Shown here piece by piece: positions 10,190 to 19,619 of a DNA stretch of 64,000 bases. The notes under the pieces are model-generated. The model did no database searches. It was not told the DNA's origin and saw nothing but the letters and a program-made list of their open reading frames with translations. The translations under genes and the position numbers were made by a program. The DNA is taken from contig JAHBUY010000008.1 of NCBI GenBank assembly GCA_019637795.1, positions 62,001-126,000 of the forward strand, in the 5' to 3' direction. How positions within the stretch are numbered: position 1 is the first letter of the stretch; each line of letters begins with the position of its first letter. Source of the DNA: a bacterium. Its GTDB lineage: Bacteria > Desulfobacterota > Binatia > HRBIN30 > CADEER01.

Positions 10190-11340
10190 CAGATCCCCAG
10201 CACGTAGAAGACCACCGCCAGCAGGCCGCAGGCGACGACGATGAGGACGATGCCGGTGACGACGGCCGAGGTGGCGGCGTCGCCCACCGCGGAAGCGCTG
10301 CTGCCGCTCTGCATGCCGCGCAGACAGCCGGCGACGGCGACCAGCACGCCGTAGACGGATCCCTTGAACACGCCGCCGACGAGGTCGGTGACGTGCACCG
10401 CGTCGAACACGCGCCGGAAGTAGACCTCCGGGTTGATGCCCAGCATGCCGCCGCCGATGACGGCGCCGCCGACGATGCCGACCAGGTCGGCGTAGAGCAC
10501 GAGCAGCGGCATCATCAGGCACAGGGCGAGGGCGCGCGGCAGGACCAGGAATTCCATCGGGTCGATGCCCATGGTGGTGAGCGCGTCGATCTCCTGCGTC
10601 ACCTTCATGGTGCCGAGCTGGGCGGCGAATGCGGCGCCGGTGCGTCCGGCCATGATGATGCCGGTCATCAGGGCGCCCATCTCGTGCACGACCGCGATGC
10701 CGACCAGGTCGGCGACGTAGATTTCGGCGCCGAACTTCTCCAGTTGGATGGCGCCGACGAAGGCCATGATGACGCCGACCAGAAAGCTGATCAGGGTGAC
10801 GATGGGCAACGCGTCGGCGCCGGCTTGTTGCATGAACAGCAGCAGGTCGCCGCCGCGGTAGCGGGCGCGGCCGACGATCGCCCGGCCGCCGGCGATGGTG
10901 AGCTGGCCGATGAAGTCGAGGAACTCCCTGGCTCCGGCCGCGCCGTCGATCGCCGACAGGCCGAGTCGGGTCAGGAACCCCGGCCGCGCGCCGCCGCTGC
11001 GCGCGCCGGTCCGCTCCGGCACCGCCTCGGCGAGCGCCATCAGGCGCTGCACGCCCTGCGGCAGACCGCTGCGGTCGATGGCGATGCTGCGTTCCTTGGC
11101 GACCTCGGCGAGGTGGGCGAGGAAGATGAGCAGGGCGCTGTCCCAGGCGCCGAGCTGCCCGGCCTCGAAGGAAATGCGCCGCGGCGGCGCGGCGCCGGTG
11201 AGGGCCTCCTTGATGTCCCGTGGGTCGGGCACGCCGCTGGTCATCCGCCACGGCCCTGCCAGGCGGACGACCAGTTGGTCGGCGGAGGGTCGCTCGAAGG
11301 CGAGCTCGGCGGCGGCCATGGTCGGTCGCCGCTCTACCAT
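10189..11340 (-). CDS. mlaE: STAS-MlaE fusion, lipid ABC transporter permease
   Basis: A 383-residue protein. Residues about 10-105 form a STAS-like domain (MlaB equivalent), with ISFEAGQLGAWDSALLIFL and AIDRSGLPQGVQRLMAL. Residues about 130-383 are the MlaE permease (PF02405), with LISFLVGVIMAFVGAIQLEKFGA, MTGIIMAGRTGAAFAAQLG and LTTMGIDPMEFLVLPR, and 5-6 hydrophobic helices. The fusion covers the E. coli genes mlaB and mlaE in one polypeptide. The alternative start Met8 (position 11319) is possible; neither has a strong ribosome site. It works with the adjacent MlaF and MlaD; the transport direction cannot be read from sequence. Confidence 0.92.
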   Translation of the reverse strand: MVERRPTMAAAELAFERPSADQLVVRLAGPWRMTSGVPDPRDIKEALTGAAPPRRISFEAGQLGAWDSALLIFLAHLAEVAKERSIAIDRSGLPQGVQRLMALAEAVPERTGARSGGARPGFLTRLGLSAIDGAAGAREFLDFIGQLTIAGGRAIVGRARYRGGDLLLFMQQAGADALPIVTLISFLVGVIMAFVGAIQLEKFGAEIYVADLVGIAVVHEMGALMTGIIMAGRTGAAFAAQLGTMKVTQEIDALTTMGIDPMEFLVLPRALALCLMMPLLVLYADLVGIVGGAVIGGGMLGINPEVYFRRVFDAVHVTDLVGGVFKGSVYGVLVAVAGCLRGMQSGSSASAVGDAATSAVVTGIVLIVVACGLLAVVFYVLGI

Positions 11341-11457
11341 GTGTCGACGTCACTGCAAGCGAGCCGCCTCGGGCGGCGGGCGGCGGCCCCGCCCGAGGCG
11401 CGTGGCGCGCCGGCGTGCCGGCACGTCGGCGCGGCGGTGCCCCGCCGGGCCGCCGGC

Positions 11458-14400
11458 TCACGGGCCGCGGCTCGGTGCCGGCGTCGGCGGCGCCACCAGG
11501 GTGCGGACGCCGTCGAACATCCAGTCGAGCGGTTGGACCACGGTCTGCCCGAGCCGGCGCGGGGCGCCGATGAGGGCATCGGCGAACCAGCGCGCCGTCG
11601 ACCCGGCGAGCGCCGCGGCTTCGGGGTGGATGTCCGGCTTCGCCAGCGTGCCATCGACGCGGGCCGGGATCACCGGCAGAGACAGGAAGCCCGAGCCGGG
11701 GATCGGCACGGCGCTCAGCGCGAACATCTTCTTGATGCCGTTCGGGGTGAGCGTGATCCGGCCATCGAGAGCGAGCGTGCCGTCGAAGCCGATGCTGCCG
11801 GCGGCGGCGAGGTCATAGTCGTCGCTGTCGACGGCGAGGTCCTGGGTCGACAGGCGTCCGTTGGCCAGGGTGAAGGTCTGCGTCAGGCTGGTCAGGCGAT
11901 TCGGCGGTCCCCCCTCGCGCAGGGCGCGCGTCGGGACGATGGTCGCGACGATGGCGCGCAGCAGCCCGGTCGAGGTGAGAAAGCCGCCGCGCAGCGCCAT
12001 GCGGCCGCTGCCCTGCAGCGCCTGACGCCAGCCGTCGTGGAGCGGCGTGCTGAGCTGCACGGTCAGATCGAGGCCGTCGGGGTCGAGGGCGGGCGCCTGG
12101 ATCCCCAGCAGTCGCAGGAACGCGTCGGGGTCGGCGCGGGTGACCGACAGCGTGCCCTCGATGCGCGGGTCGGCGAGGTCGATGCGGCCGCTGCCCTGCC
12201 ACGGCGCGCCGGCGGCGGTGGCGCGCAGCGCGGCGAAGCGCACGTGGTCGGGAGCGAAATCGAGCTGGGCAGTGGCCTGGGTGGCGCTGATGGCGCCGTA
12301 GCTGGCGACGGCGGCGCTGACGACGCCGTTCGCGAGCGCCCAGCGCGGGCCATCGACGCGCAGCGTGCCGGTGCCGCGCGCCGGCGCGCCGACGGTGAGC
12401 GCCTGAAAGAGGAAGCGGCCGCGCGCGAGCTCGACGGCGAGATCGGCGTCGACCGTGCCGTCGCGGCGGCGGCGCCCGGTGGCGTCGACGCTGGCCAGGC
12501 CGCGCTGGCTGCGCGGGCCGGCGTCGAGCGCCGCCAGCACGGCGTCGAGGTTGACGTTCGTGGCGCGCACGCGGCCCGCGATCTCGTCGCGCGACAGGTC
12601 GGCGCTCACGCGCCAGCCGCCGCCGAACGCGCGCGCCGTCAGCGGCGACACCAGCAGGTGGCCCGGATCGCCGCTGGCGAACGCGGCGCGCACATCGCCA
12701 AGGTCGGTGCCGGCGAAGCGGACCCGCGCCAGTTGCGCGCTGCCCTTGCTGACCTGGACGCCCGTGCCGCGCCAGGTGAGCGTCCCCGCCGCCGACGCCG
12801 GCTGGGCGACGAGCAGTGGCCCGAGCGCAAGGGTCGGCGAGGCGAGGCGGAGGGCGATCTGGCCGCTGCCGCCGCGCAGCGTCGCGGTGACGTCGACGTC
12901 GCCGGCGGTGCCGGACTCCTCGCGCCGGCCGGTGAGCGCGGCGCGCGCCAGGTGCGCGGCGTTGATGCCGACCGCCGACAGGCTGATCGTCGGTGCGCCC
13001 TGCAGCGGGAGCGTCCCCGACAGCGTCCAGTCGCCGTCGAAGGCGCGCGCCGTCAGCGACGCGATCTGCAGCGCCTGGCCGTCGAACGCGAAGCGGGCGT
13101 CGAGGGCGTCGGCGGTGAGGTCGCGGTCGCTCACCGCCGCCGCCTGGGCCTGCGCGTCGCGCAGCGTGAGCGCGCCGCCGTCGAAGGTCGCCGCGGCGAT
13201 CAGGCGGAGGGGCGCGGTGGCGGTGACGGTCGCCCAGCTCGCGCTGCCGCTGGCCATGCTGACGGCGATCTGCCCGGCGAGCGCGGCGCCGACCTGCCCG
13301 CTGGCGGTGGCATGGAGGGTGAGGGGGCCCGCGAGCTGCAGCGGCGCGGCGGCGTCGCCGACCAGTTGGCGCACGGCCGCCGCGGCGGCGGCGGCGTCGA
13401 TCGCCTCGGCGTCGACCCCGCCGTCGAGCGCCACGGTGTCGGCGAGGTGGACGGTGCCGTGTTGGCGCCAGTGGCCGCCGAACGCCTGCCACTGGGCGTC
13501 GCGGAGGGTGATGCCGGCGGGGTCGACGGCGAAGCTGGCGCGCAGGGCGGTGGCGTCGACCCCCGCCGCCTGGACGCGGGCGATGTCGACCTGGCCGGTG
13601 GCCGTGGTCAGCCCGGCGTTGCTCCAGCCGCCGCGCAGGGTCAGCGCGATCGGTGCCGCGGCGCGGATGCGGTCGCGCCACGCGACCGCGCCGTCGCGCA
13701 GGTCGAGGGCGATCTCGGCCGTGCAATCCGTCGGCCGGCCCTGGACGCTGACGGACAGCCGGCCGCTGCCGGACATCGTCAGCGTCGCGCCGGCGCTCGG
13801 CAGCCAGGGGGCGACCCCGGCGGCGTCGGCGCCGCGCGCCTCCAACTCGGCGCGGAACGGCGCCGTCGCGATGTCGGCGAGACGGCTGACGGTGACGTCG
13901 CCGCGCAGCTCGCCGAGCTGGGCCGAGCGCCCACCAAACGTGAGCCTCGCGCCGGGGCGGGTCGGGGTGAGCGTTGCCGCGATGGCCTCGACCTGCAGGG
14001 CGCGGCGTTCGCCGCCGTGCCCCTCGCGCAGCGTCACCCGCCCATCGCGCAGCTCGATCCGCGGGCAGTCGCGGTCGAGGGCCGCCGGCGCTCCGCTCCC
14101 ATCGCCCTGGTTGGCGAGGGCGACGTCGCCGAGGCGGACGGCGCCATCGTCGCCGCGCCGGAGGTCGAGCTCGAATCCGTCCACGAGGACCTGGGCGAGC
14201 GCGGGCGAACCGCCGATCAGCGCCCGCAGGCGCACCCGGGCGAGCACGTGGCGGGCGCGCAGCACCGGCGCGCCGGCGGCATCGAGCACCTCGACGCCGT
14301 CGAGCGCCACCGCCAGCGGCGGCGGCCAGGGCGCGACGTGGGCGCCGCTGAAGCGGACCGACGGGCCGAGCGCCGCCGCGACCCGTTGCGCCGCCCAACG

Positions 14401-14490
14401 CTGTCCCCAGGGCGAGCGCGCCAGCCACGTCGTGCCGATGGCGCCCAGCGCGATCGCGATCCCGCCGCCGACGATCACCCGCCGCGTCAT
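11458..14490 (-). CDS. AsmA-family envelope protein (bridge-like lipid transport candidate)
   Basis: About 1010 residues. An N-terminal TM anchor (VIVGGGIAIALGAIGTTWLA) is followed by an AsmA-type start (ALGPSVRFSGAHVAPWPPPLAVALDGVEV) and a long series of beta-strand repeats. The C-terminal AsmA region holds LQGSGRMALRGGFLTSTGL, FTLANGRLSTQDLAVDSDDYDLAAAGS and LSLPVIPARVDGTLAKPDI. AsmA, TamB and YhdP relatives form hydrophobic grooves that move phospholipid between membranes. Met at 14490 was chosen because AGGA lies 8 bp before it; Mets at 14499 and 14505 are alternatives. mlaE follows 117 bp downstream on the same strand, so they may be one lipid-homeostasis transcript. The domain is clear; cargo is inferred. 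Confidence 0.85.
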   Translation of the reverse strand: MTRRVIVGGGIAIALGAIGTTWLARSPWGQRWAAQRVAAALGPSVRFSGAHVAPWPPPLAVALDGVEVLDAAGAPVLRARHVLARVRLRALIGGSPALAQVLVDGFELDLRRGDDGAVRLGDVALANQGDGSGAPAALDRDCPRIELRDGRVTLREGHGGERRALQVEAIAATLTPTRPGARLTFGGRSAQLGELRGDVTVSRLADIATAPFRAELEARGADAAGVAPWLPSAGATLTMSGSGRLSVSVQGRPTDCTAEIALDLRDGAVAWRDRIRAAAPIALTLRGGWSNAGLTTATGQVDIARVQAAGVDATALRASFAVDPAGITLRDAQWQAFGGHWRQHGTVHLADTVALDGGVDAEAIDAAAAAAAVRQLVGDAAAPLQLAGPLTLHATASGQVGAALAGQIAVSMASGSASWATVTATAPLRLIAAATFDGGALTLRDAQAQAAAVSDRDLTADALDARFAFDGQALQIASLTARAFDGDWTLSGTLPLQGAPTISLSAVGINAAHLARAALTGRREESGTAGDVDVTATLRGGSGQIALRLASPTLALGPLLVAQPASAAGTLTWRGTGVQVSKGSAQLARVRFAGTDLGDVRAAFASGDPGHLLVSPLTARAFGGGWRVSADLSRDEIAGRVRATNVNLDAVLAALDAGPRSQRGLASVDATGRRRRDGTVDADLAVELARGRFLFQALTVGAPARGTGTLRVDGPRWALANGVVSAAVASYGAISATQATAQLDFAPDHVRFAALRATAAGAPWQGSGRIDLADPRIEGTLSVTRADPDAFLRLLGIQAPALDPDGLDLTVQLSTPLHDGWRQALQGSGRMALRGGFLTSTGLLRAIVATIVPTRALREGGPPNRLTSLTQTFTLANGRLSTQDLAVDSDDYDLAAAGSIGFDGTLALDGRITLTPNGIKKMFALSAVPIPGSGFLSLPVIPARVDGTLAKPDIHPEAAALAGSTARWFADALIGAPRRLGQTVVQPLDWMFDGVRTLVAPPTPAPSRGP

Positions 14491-14645
14491 TCTGCCCATC
14501 CTCATCCGCAAGGCGCCGCAGCATAGACCAGGGGTCCCTCGGATTTCACGGATGAGATCGGACCGCATCGACAACGCCGTGAAATCCATGCGCTTCGTGC
14601 GCTGGCCCACCGTCCCGGTGGCCGTCCGCGGCTGGGTCCGCCGCG

Positions 14646-14674
14646 TTGAACTGCCATCCGGCCTTCGATAGGAT
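14646..14674 (+). promoter_or_regulatory. Candidate sigma70-type promoter for hpnJ-exporter operon
   Basis: TTGAAC at 14646-14651, a 17-bp spacer and TAGGAT at 14669-14674, in the 276-bp divergent gap between the AsmA gene and hpnJ. Transcription would start near 14681. A GAGGAAGG ribosome-type site follows at about 14686-14693, 7 bp before an in-frame ATG at 14701. Prediction only, from hexamer match and spacing. Confidence 0.4.
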
Positions 14675-14766
14675 CCGGATTCTATTGAGGAAGGCGCCGC
14701 ATGCGGGGGGCTGCGGACCTCGGGCCCGCACCCGCACTCGGCCGAGTCGGTGAGAGCAGGCGGTTG

Positions 14767-16242
14767 ATGATGAAGACGCTATTTCTCAATCCCCCGTCGT
14801 ACGAGGGCTTCGACGGCGGGGCCGGGTCGCGTTACCAGGCGCGGCGCGAGGTGCGATCCTTCTGGTATCCGACCTGGCTGGCGCAGGCCGCGGCGCTGGT
14901 GCCGGACAGCACCCTGATCGACGCCCCGGCCGACGAGCTGACGCTGGACGACGTGCTGCGGCGCAGTCCCGGGCACGAGTTGGTCGTCATCCACACCTCC
15001 ACTCCCTCGGTGGACCAGGACGCCAAGACCGCCGCGGCGCTCAAGGCCGCGCTGCCCGGCATCCGGGTCGGCTTCGTCGGCGCCCACACCATGGTGCTGC
15101 CGGAGGACACGCTGCGCGGCGCCCCGGCGGTCGATTTCGTCACCACCGGCGAGTTCGACTACGCGGTGCGCGACATCGCCGCCGGCGCCGACTACCCGGA
15201 GGTGCGCGGCATCGCCTACCGGGCCGCCGACGGGTCCATCGCCCGCACCGCGCCGCAGCCGCCGATCACCGATCTCGACGCCTTCCCGTACGTGACCGAC
15301 GTCTACCAGAAGCACTTGACGATCGAGCATTACTACATCGGCTACCTGCAGCATCCGTACGTGTCGCTCTACACCGGACGCGGCTGCCGCAGCCGCTGCA
15401 CCTTCTGCCTCTGGCCGCAGACCATCGCCGGCCACGCCTATCGGACGCGCAGCCCCGAGCACGTCATCGCCGAGATGGCGCACGCCCAGAAGCTGTTCCC
15501 GCAGGTGAAGGAGTTCTTCTTCGACGACGACACCTTCACCGACGACCGGCCGCGCGCCGAGGCGGTGGCGCGCGGGCTCGGCAGGCTGGGCCTCACCTGG
15601 TCGTGCAACGCCAAGGCCAACGTGCCGTACGAGACGCTGAAGGTGCTGAAGGACAACGGCCTGCGCCTGCTGCTGGTCGGCTTCGAGAGCGGCAACCAAC
15701 ACATCCTCAACAACATCAAGAAGGGCACGCGCATCGACCGCGCCCGCCAGTTCATGCGCGACTGCCACGCGCTCGGCATCCTGGTGCACGGCACGTTCAT
15801 CGTCGGCCTGCCGGGCGAGACGCGCGAGACCATCGCCAACACCATCGCCTTCGCCAAGGACATCGATCCGTACAGCCTGCAGGTGTCGCTGGCGGCCCCG
15901 TACCCGGGCACGGAGCTCTACGCGCAGGCGCAGGCCGAGGGCTGGCTGCCGGTGGAGCGGGCCGGCGGACTGGTCGCGGAAGGCATCCAGCAGGCGGTGC
16001 TGAGCTACGATCAGCTCTCGAGCGCCGAGATGCACGAGGCGCTCGAGCGCTTCTACCGCGCCTACTACCTGCGGCCGCGGCCGATCCTGCGCATCGTGCG
16101 CGACATGCTGCGCGACCGCGAGGTGATGAAGCGCCGGTTGCGCGAGGCGCGCGAGTTCTTCTCCTTCATGGCCCAGCGCCGGCAGCCGCCGGCCGCGGCA
16201 TCGGCGCCGCTGCGCGACGGTGCGCCGGCCGCCTCGCACTGA
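14767..16242 (+). CDS. hpnJ: B12-binding-like radical SAM protein, hopanoid-associated HpnJ
   Basis: 491 residues from MMKTLFLNPPSYEGFDGGAG. A cobalamin-binding-like N-terminal domain (about 1-150; LIDAPADELTLDD, FVGAHTMVLPE) precedes a radical SAM core with C207-x3-C211-x2-C214 (GCRSRCTFC). The remaining hallmarks are FFFDDDTFTDD, LLLVGFESGNQHILNNIKKGT and HGTFIVGLPGETRETI. The N-terminus and body match HpnJ, which rearranges the sugar headgroup to the cyclitol ether of bacteriohopanetetrol. The start is set at the family's usual N-terminus; an in-frame ATG at 14701 has the better ribosome site and would add 22 residues. No other hpn gene is in the window. A TolC-type gene starts 58 bp downstream on the same strand. 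Confidence 0.82.
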   Translation: MMKTLFLNPPSYEGFDGGAGSRYQARREVRSFWYPTWLAQAAALVPDSTLIDAPADELTLDDVLRRSPGHELVVIHTSTPSVDQDAKTAAALKAALPGIRVGFVGAHTMVLPEDTLRGAPAVDFVTTGEFDYAVRDIAAGADYPEVRGIAYRAADGSIARTAPQPPITDLDAFPYVTDVYQKHLTIEHYYIGYLQHPYVSLYTGRGCRSRCTFCLWPQTIAGHAYRTRSPEHVIAEMAHAQKLFPQVKEFFFDDDTFTDDRPRAEAVARGLGRLGLTWSCNAKANVPYETLKVLKDNGLRLLLVGFESGNQHILNNIKKGTRIDRARQFMRDCHALGILVHGTFIVGLPGETRETIANTIAFAKDIDPYSLQVSLAAPYPGTELYAQAQAEGWLPVERAGGLVAEGIQQAVLSYDQLSSAEMHEALERFYRAYYLRPRPILRIVRDMLRDREVMKRRLREAREFFSFMAQRRQPPAAASAPLRDGAPAASH

Positions 16243-16300
16243 GCCGCGCCCGCCGCGTGGTCTCTCCACCGCCGGCATGCGATGGCCAGGCGGCACCGCG

Positions 16301-17701
16301 ATGACGCCCAACCGATCGCCGCTGGTCCGGCGCTCCCGCGCCGCCGCTGGCCTCGCCGGCGCGCTGCTGCTGCTGCTGGCGGCGCGCCCCGGTGCCGCCG
16401 GGGAGCCGCCGCTGACCCTGGCGGCGGCGGTGGCGCAGGCGCTGCGCGAGGCGCCGGACGCGCGCATCGCCCGCCTCGAGGCCGAGCAGGCGGATGACGC
16501 CGCCGCCGCGGCGCGCAGCCTCTACTGGCCGCACGCCTCGGTGACCAGCCAGGCCGGCTGGTCGAACCGCCAGAACGACACCATCGACGTCGAGGACCCC
16601 TACAATCCGAACCAGATCAAACGCTATCCGCTGTCGACCCTGGGCTCGTCCGAACCCTGGTTGGGGCTGTACATCGACCAGGTGCTGTTCGATCTGAAGC
16701 AGTGGCGCGACGTCCAGCGCAGCGAGCTCGAGGCCGAGGCCGCCGCGGTGGGGGAGGCGCAGCAGCGCGAGGGCATCAGCGCCGCCGTCCTCGACCAGTA
16801 CCTGGAGGTGGTGCGACTGGAGGCCTGCGGCGAGCGCGATCAGCAGCGACTGCGCGACGCCGAGTGGCTGGATCGCCAGGCGCGCTCGCTCCTCGGCGCC
16901 GGCCGGGCGCTCCCCAGCGAACAGGAGCAGGTGGGGCTCGAGGTCGAGCAGGCGCGGCTCGATGCCGAGGAGCGCGAGGCCGAGCTGGCGCACGCGCGCG
17001 CCGTCCTGGCGCAGTTGATCGGCGAGGAGGGCGAGGCGACGACCCTGCGGGTCGATGCCAGCAGCCTGCCGCCGGTGCGGACGCCGGCGACCGACAACCC
17101 CGAGGCGGCGCTGGCCAGCTCGCCGGAGCTGCGCATCCTGGCGCTTCGCCAGCGCATGGAGGAGCTGACGCTCGACGCCGCCCGCGCCGGACGCTATCCC
17201 ACGCTGGCGGTGCGCGGCGGCTACTTCCATTACGGGACCAAGCGGTTCAACGCCTTCGAGCAGGAGGTCGCGGTGGGCGTCGACCTCAAGATCCCCGTGT
17301 TCGACGGCTTCCTGGCGTCGGCCAACGTCGACCGCGCGACCAAGGCCGCGGAGGCCGCCCGCCTGCGCTACCAGGCCGTGCAGCAGCAGAAGCGGACTCG
17401 CGCCGACGAGCTCGAGCGCCGCGTCCGCGCCGCCGTGCAGCAGCAGGAGCTGGCGGCGCGGCGGGCCAGGATCAGCGCCGAGCGGCTGCGGCTGGCCGAT
17501 GCCAGCCTGCAGGGCCAGCGCGGCTCGCTCGGCCAGGCGCTGGCGGCGCGCGCCGACGCCGCGCGCGACGCCCGTGCGGTGGTCGAGGCGCAGATCGAGA
17601 GCGTCCGCGCCTGGGCGGCCCTGCAGCGCGAGCGCGGCCACCTGGCCGTCGCCCTCGCCGGCGCGGAGGCGGCGTCGCCGCAGACGGCGAGGAAGCGATG
17701 A
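16301..17701 (+). CDS. TolC-family outer-membrane efflux protein
   Basis: A 466-residue outer-membrane factor with a cleavable signal (LAGALLLLLAARPGAAG). Mature TolC repeats begin LTLAAAVAQALREAPDARIARLEAEQA; the second half has LEVVRLEACGERDQQRL, RQRMEELTLDAARAGRYPTLAVRGGY and VGVDLKIPVFDGF. The two homologous halves and long helices fit a trimeric channel-tunnel. It is the first gene of a three-component export operon; its TGA overlaps the adaptor ATG by 4 bp. Start at 16301 was chosen because the signal peptide follows directly; Met at 16277 is an alternative. Cargo may relate to HpnJ, by position only. Confidence 0.88.
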   Translation: MTPNRSPLVRRSRAAAGLAGALLLLLAARPGAAGEPPLTLAAAVAQALREAPDARIARLEAEQADDAAAAARSLYWPHASVTSQAGWSNRQNDTIDVEDPYNPNQIKRYPLSTLGSSEPWLGLYIDQVLFDLKQWRDVQRSELEAEAAAVGEAQQREGISAAVLDQYLEVVRLEACGERDQQRLRDAEWLDRQARSLLGAGRALPSEQEQVGLEVEQARLDAEEREAELAHARAVLAQLIGEEGEATTLRVDASSLPPVRTPATDNPEAALASSPELRILALRQRMEELTLDAARAGRYPTLAVRGGYFHYGTKRFNAFEQEVAVGVDLKIPVFDGFLASANVDRATKAAEAARLRYQAVQQQKRTRADELERRVRAAVQQQELAARRARISAERLRLADASLQGQRGSLGQALAARADAARDARAVVEAQIESVRAWAALQRERGHLAVALAGAEAASPQTARKR

Positions 17702-18867
17702 CGACGTCGTGGCGTCGCGCGCTGTGGCTGGTGCCGCTGGCGATCGCCCTGCTCACCGCGCGCGCCTGGTGCGGCCGCACCGCCGCGCCGGCGGTCCAGG
17801 CCGTCGCCGCGCGCCGGGCGCCGCTGCAGGTCGTCGTCTCGAGCAACGGCAAGGTCGAACCCGTGGACGACATCGAGGTGCGCGCCAGGCTCGACGGCCG
17901 GGTGGTGGACATTCCCGATCCGGGGAAGGTGGTCGCCGCCGGCGAGGTGATGGTGCGCTTCGACGACGGACCGGTGACCGGGCAGGTGGCGGCGGCGGAG
18001 TCGGAGCGCCTGGCGGCGCTCGAATCGCTGCGCGTCGCGCGCGCTACCGCCGCCGAGCGCCAGGATCGCCTGGCCAGCGATCGCGACCTGCAGCGCCAGG
18101 GGGCGCTGACGCGCCAGGTGCTGGCGGAGAGCGAGCGCGCGGCGCGCGAGGCGGCGGCGCAGGTCGCCTATCTGGAGCGCGACGTGCCGCTGCGCGTCGC
18201 GGCGCTCGACACCCGCATCGCCGAGCTGCGGGCGCAGCGGGAAGCGACGGTCGTGCGGGCACCGTTCGCCGGGACGATCTACCGGACGCAGGCGAAGAAG
18301 GGCGAGCTCGTCCATCTCGGCGATCCGCTGTTGTGGCTCGCCGACCTCGACCACCTGCGGGTGCGCGCCAACGTCGACCAGGTCGACCTCGGCCGCGTCC
18401 GCCCCGGGCAGCCGATGCGCGTGACCGCCAACGCCTTCCCGGGGCGCGCCTGGAGCGGCACGGTGAGCGAAGTGGTGCCGAACGTCGTGGTCAAGGAGAG
18501 CCGCTCGGTATCGGAGAGCCTGGCGCGCCTCGATCCGCCCACCGAGGGGCTGGTGCCGGGCATGACGGTGGACGTCGAGATCGTCGTCGCCGAGGACCCG
18601 AACGCCCTGCAGGTGCCCGCCGAGGCGGTGCAGGCGCAGGGGCGCGAGGCGTTCGTGTACCGCGTCGACGGCCGGCGCCTGCACAAGGTCCCGGTGCGTA
18701 TGGGACTGACCAGCGTCTCGGCGGTGGCGATCGCCGACGGGCTCGAGGAGGGCGCCCTGGTGGTGGTCGGCCCCAGCGAGGGCCTGGTCGACGGCATGAA
18801 GGTCACCGCATCGCGCCGCGATCTGCAGGAGGCGGCGTCGGCGACCGCCCCCGGGAGCGGCGGATGA
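17698..18867 (+). CDS. HlyD/MacA-type periplasmic adaptor
   Basis: A 389-residue membrane-fusion protein. An N-terminal anchor (LWLVPLAIALLTARAWCG) is followed by a lipoyl/barrel-sandwich half (VVVSSNGKVEPVDDIEVRA and ATVVRAPFAGTIYRTQAKKGELV) flanking a helical hairpin (about 100-180). A beta-barrel (HLRVRANVDQVDLGRVRPGQPMRVT) and a membrane-proximal domain (ALQVPAEAVQAQ) follow. It links the TolC partner to the ABC permease. It is translationally coupled on both sides by 4-bp ATGA overlaps. Confidence 0.9.
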   Translation: MTTSWRRALWLVPLAIALLTARAWCGRTAAPAVQAVAARRAPLQVVVSSNGKVEPVDDIEVRARLDGRVVDIPDPGKVVAAGEVMVRFDDGPVTGQVAAAESERLAALESLRVARATAAERQDRLASDRDLQRQGALTRQVLAESERAAREAAAQVAYLERDVPLRVAALDTRIAELRAQREATVVRAPFAGTIYRTQAKKGELVHLGDPLLWLADLDHLRVRANVDQVDLGRVRPGQPMRVTANAFPGRAWSGTVSEVVPNVVVKESRSVSESLARLDPPTEGLVPGMTVDVEIVVAEDPNALQVPAEAVQAQGREAFVYRVDGRRLHKVPVRMGLTSVSAVAIADGLEEGALVVVGPSEGLVDGMKVTASRRDLQEAASATAPGSGG

Positions 18868-19619
18868 GCCGCGCCGCGATGCCATCGCCACAGCGCCTGC
18901 CGGCGCTGGCGCCGCTGCCCGGCGAGCGCGCCGACGCCGCGACGCCGCTCATCAGCCTGCGCGGCATCGCCAAGACCTATCAGCGCGACGGGGCTCCCGT
19001 GCCGGCGCTGCGCGGTGTCGATGTCGACATCCACGCCGGCGAGCTCACCGCGATCATGGGCCGCTCGGGGTCCGGGAAGTCGACCCTGCTGCACATCCTC
19101 GGCCTGCTCGATGCCGAGTACGAGGGCCGCTACGTCTTCGACGGCGAGCTGGTGTCCGGCCTCTCGCCGGATCAGCTCTCGCGCCGGCGCAATCGCAAGA
19201 TCGGCTTCGTCTTCCAGCAGTTCCATCTCCTGCCGCAGCTCACCATCCTGGAGAACGCGGCCCTGCCGGCGCTCTACGCCGGCGGCCGGCCGCGGCAGTG
19301 CCGCGCGGCGGCGCGGGCGCGCCTCGAGCAGATGGGTCTCGGCCACCGTCTGGACCACCGCCCGGGCGAGCTGTCGATCGGCCAGCGGCAGCGCGCGGCG
19401 ATCGCCCGGGCGCTGGTCAACGAACCGCGGCTGATTCTCGCCGACGAACCCACCGGCGCGCTCGACAGCGCGACCGCGATGGAGATCCTGTCGCTGCTCC
19501 GCGAGCTGCATCGCGGCGGCGCCACCGTGGTCCTGGTCACCCACGACCCGGAGGTCGGCGGCGCCGCCGAGCGCATCATCCACATCCGCGATGGAACGAC
19601 CGACGACGGAGTGGCTTAG
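18864..19619 (+). CDS. MacB/LolD-type ABC transporter ATP-binding protein
   Basis: A 251-residue ATPase with a roughly 28-residue N-terminal extension. It has Walker A GRSGSGKST (66-74), the Q-loop VFQQFHLLPQLTILEN, the signature ELSIGQRQRAAIARAL, Walker B LILADEPTGALD and the H-loop VTHD. The signature reads LSIGQ rather than LSGGQ, a mild variant. The Q-loop and ADEPTGALD place it with the LolD/MacB/FtsE class acting with FtsX-fold permeases. The frame overlaps the permease start by 29 bp, so the two form one transporter. Confidence 0.92.
   Translation: MSRAAMPSPQRLPALAPLPGERADAATPLISLRGIAKTYQRDGAPVPALRGVDVDIHAGELTAIMGRSGSGKSTLLHILGLLDAEYEGRYVFDGELVSGLSPDQLSRRRNRKIGFVFQQFHLLPQLTILENAALPALYAGGRPRQCRAAARARLEQMGLGHRLDHRPGELSIGQRQRAAIARALVNEPRLILADEPTGALDSATAMEILSLLRELHRGGATVVLVTHDPEVGGAAERIIHIRDGTTDDGVA

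Noticed and set aside
10393-14526. 1377-codon open frame on the plus strand opposite mlaE and the AsmA gene
   Set aside because: It is a shadow of GC-rich coding DNA: Arg/Gly/Ala/Glu-rich without domains, and it covers well-supported minus-strand genes.
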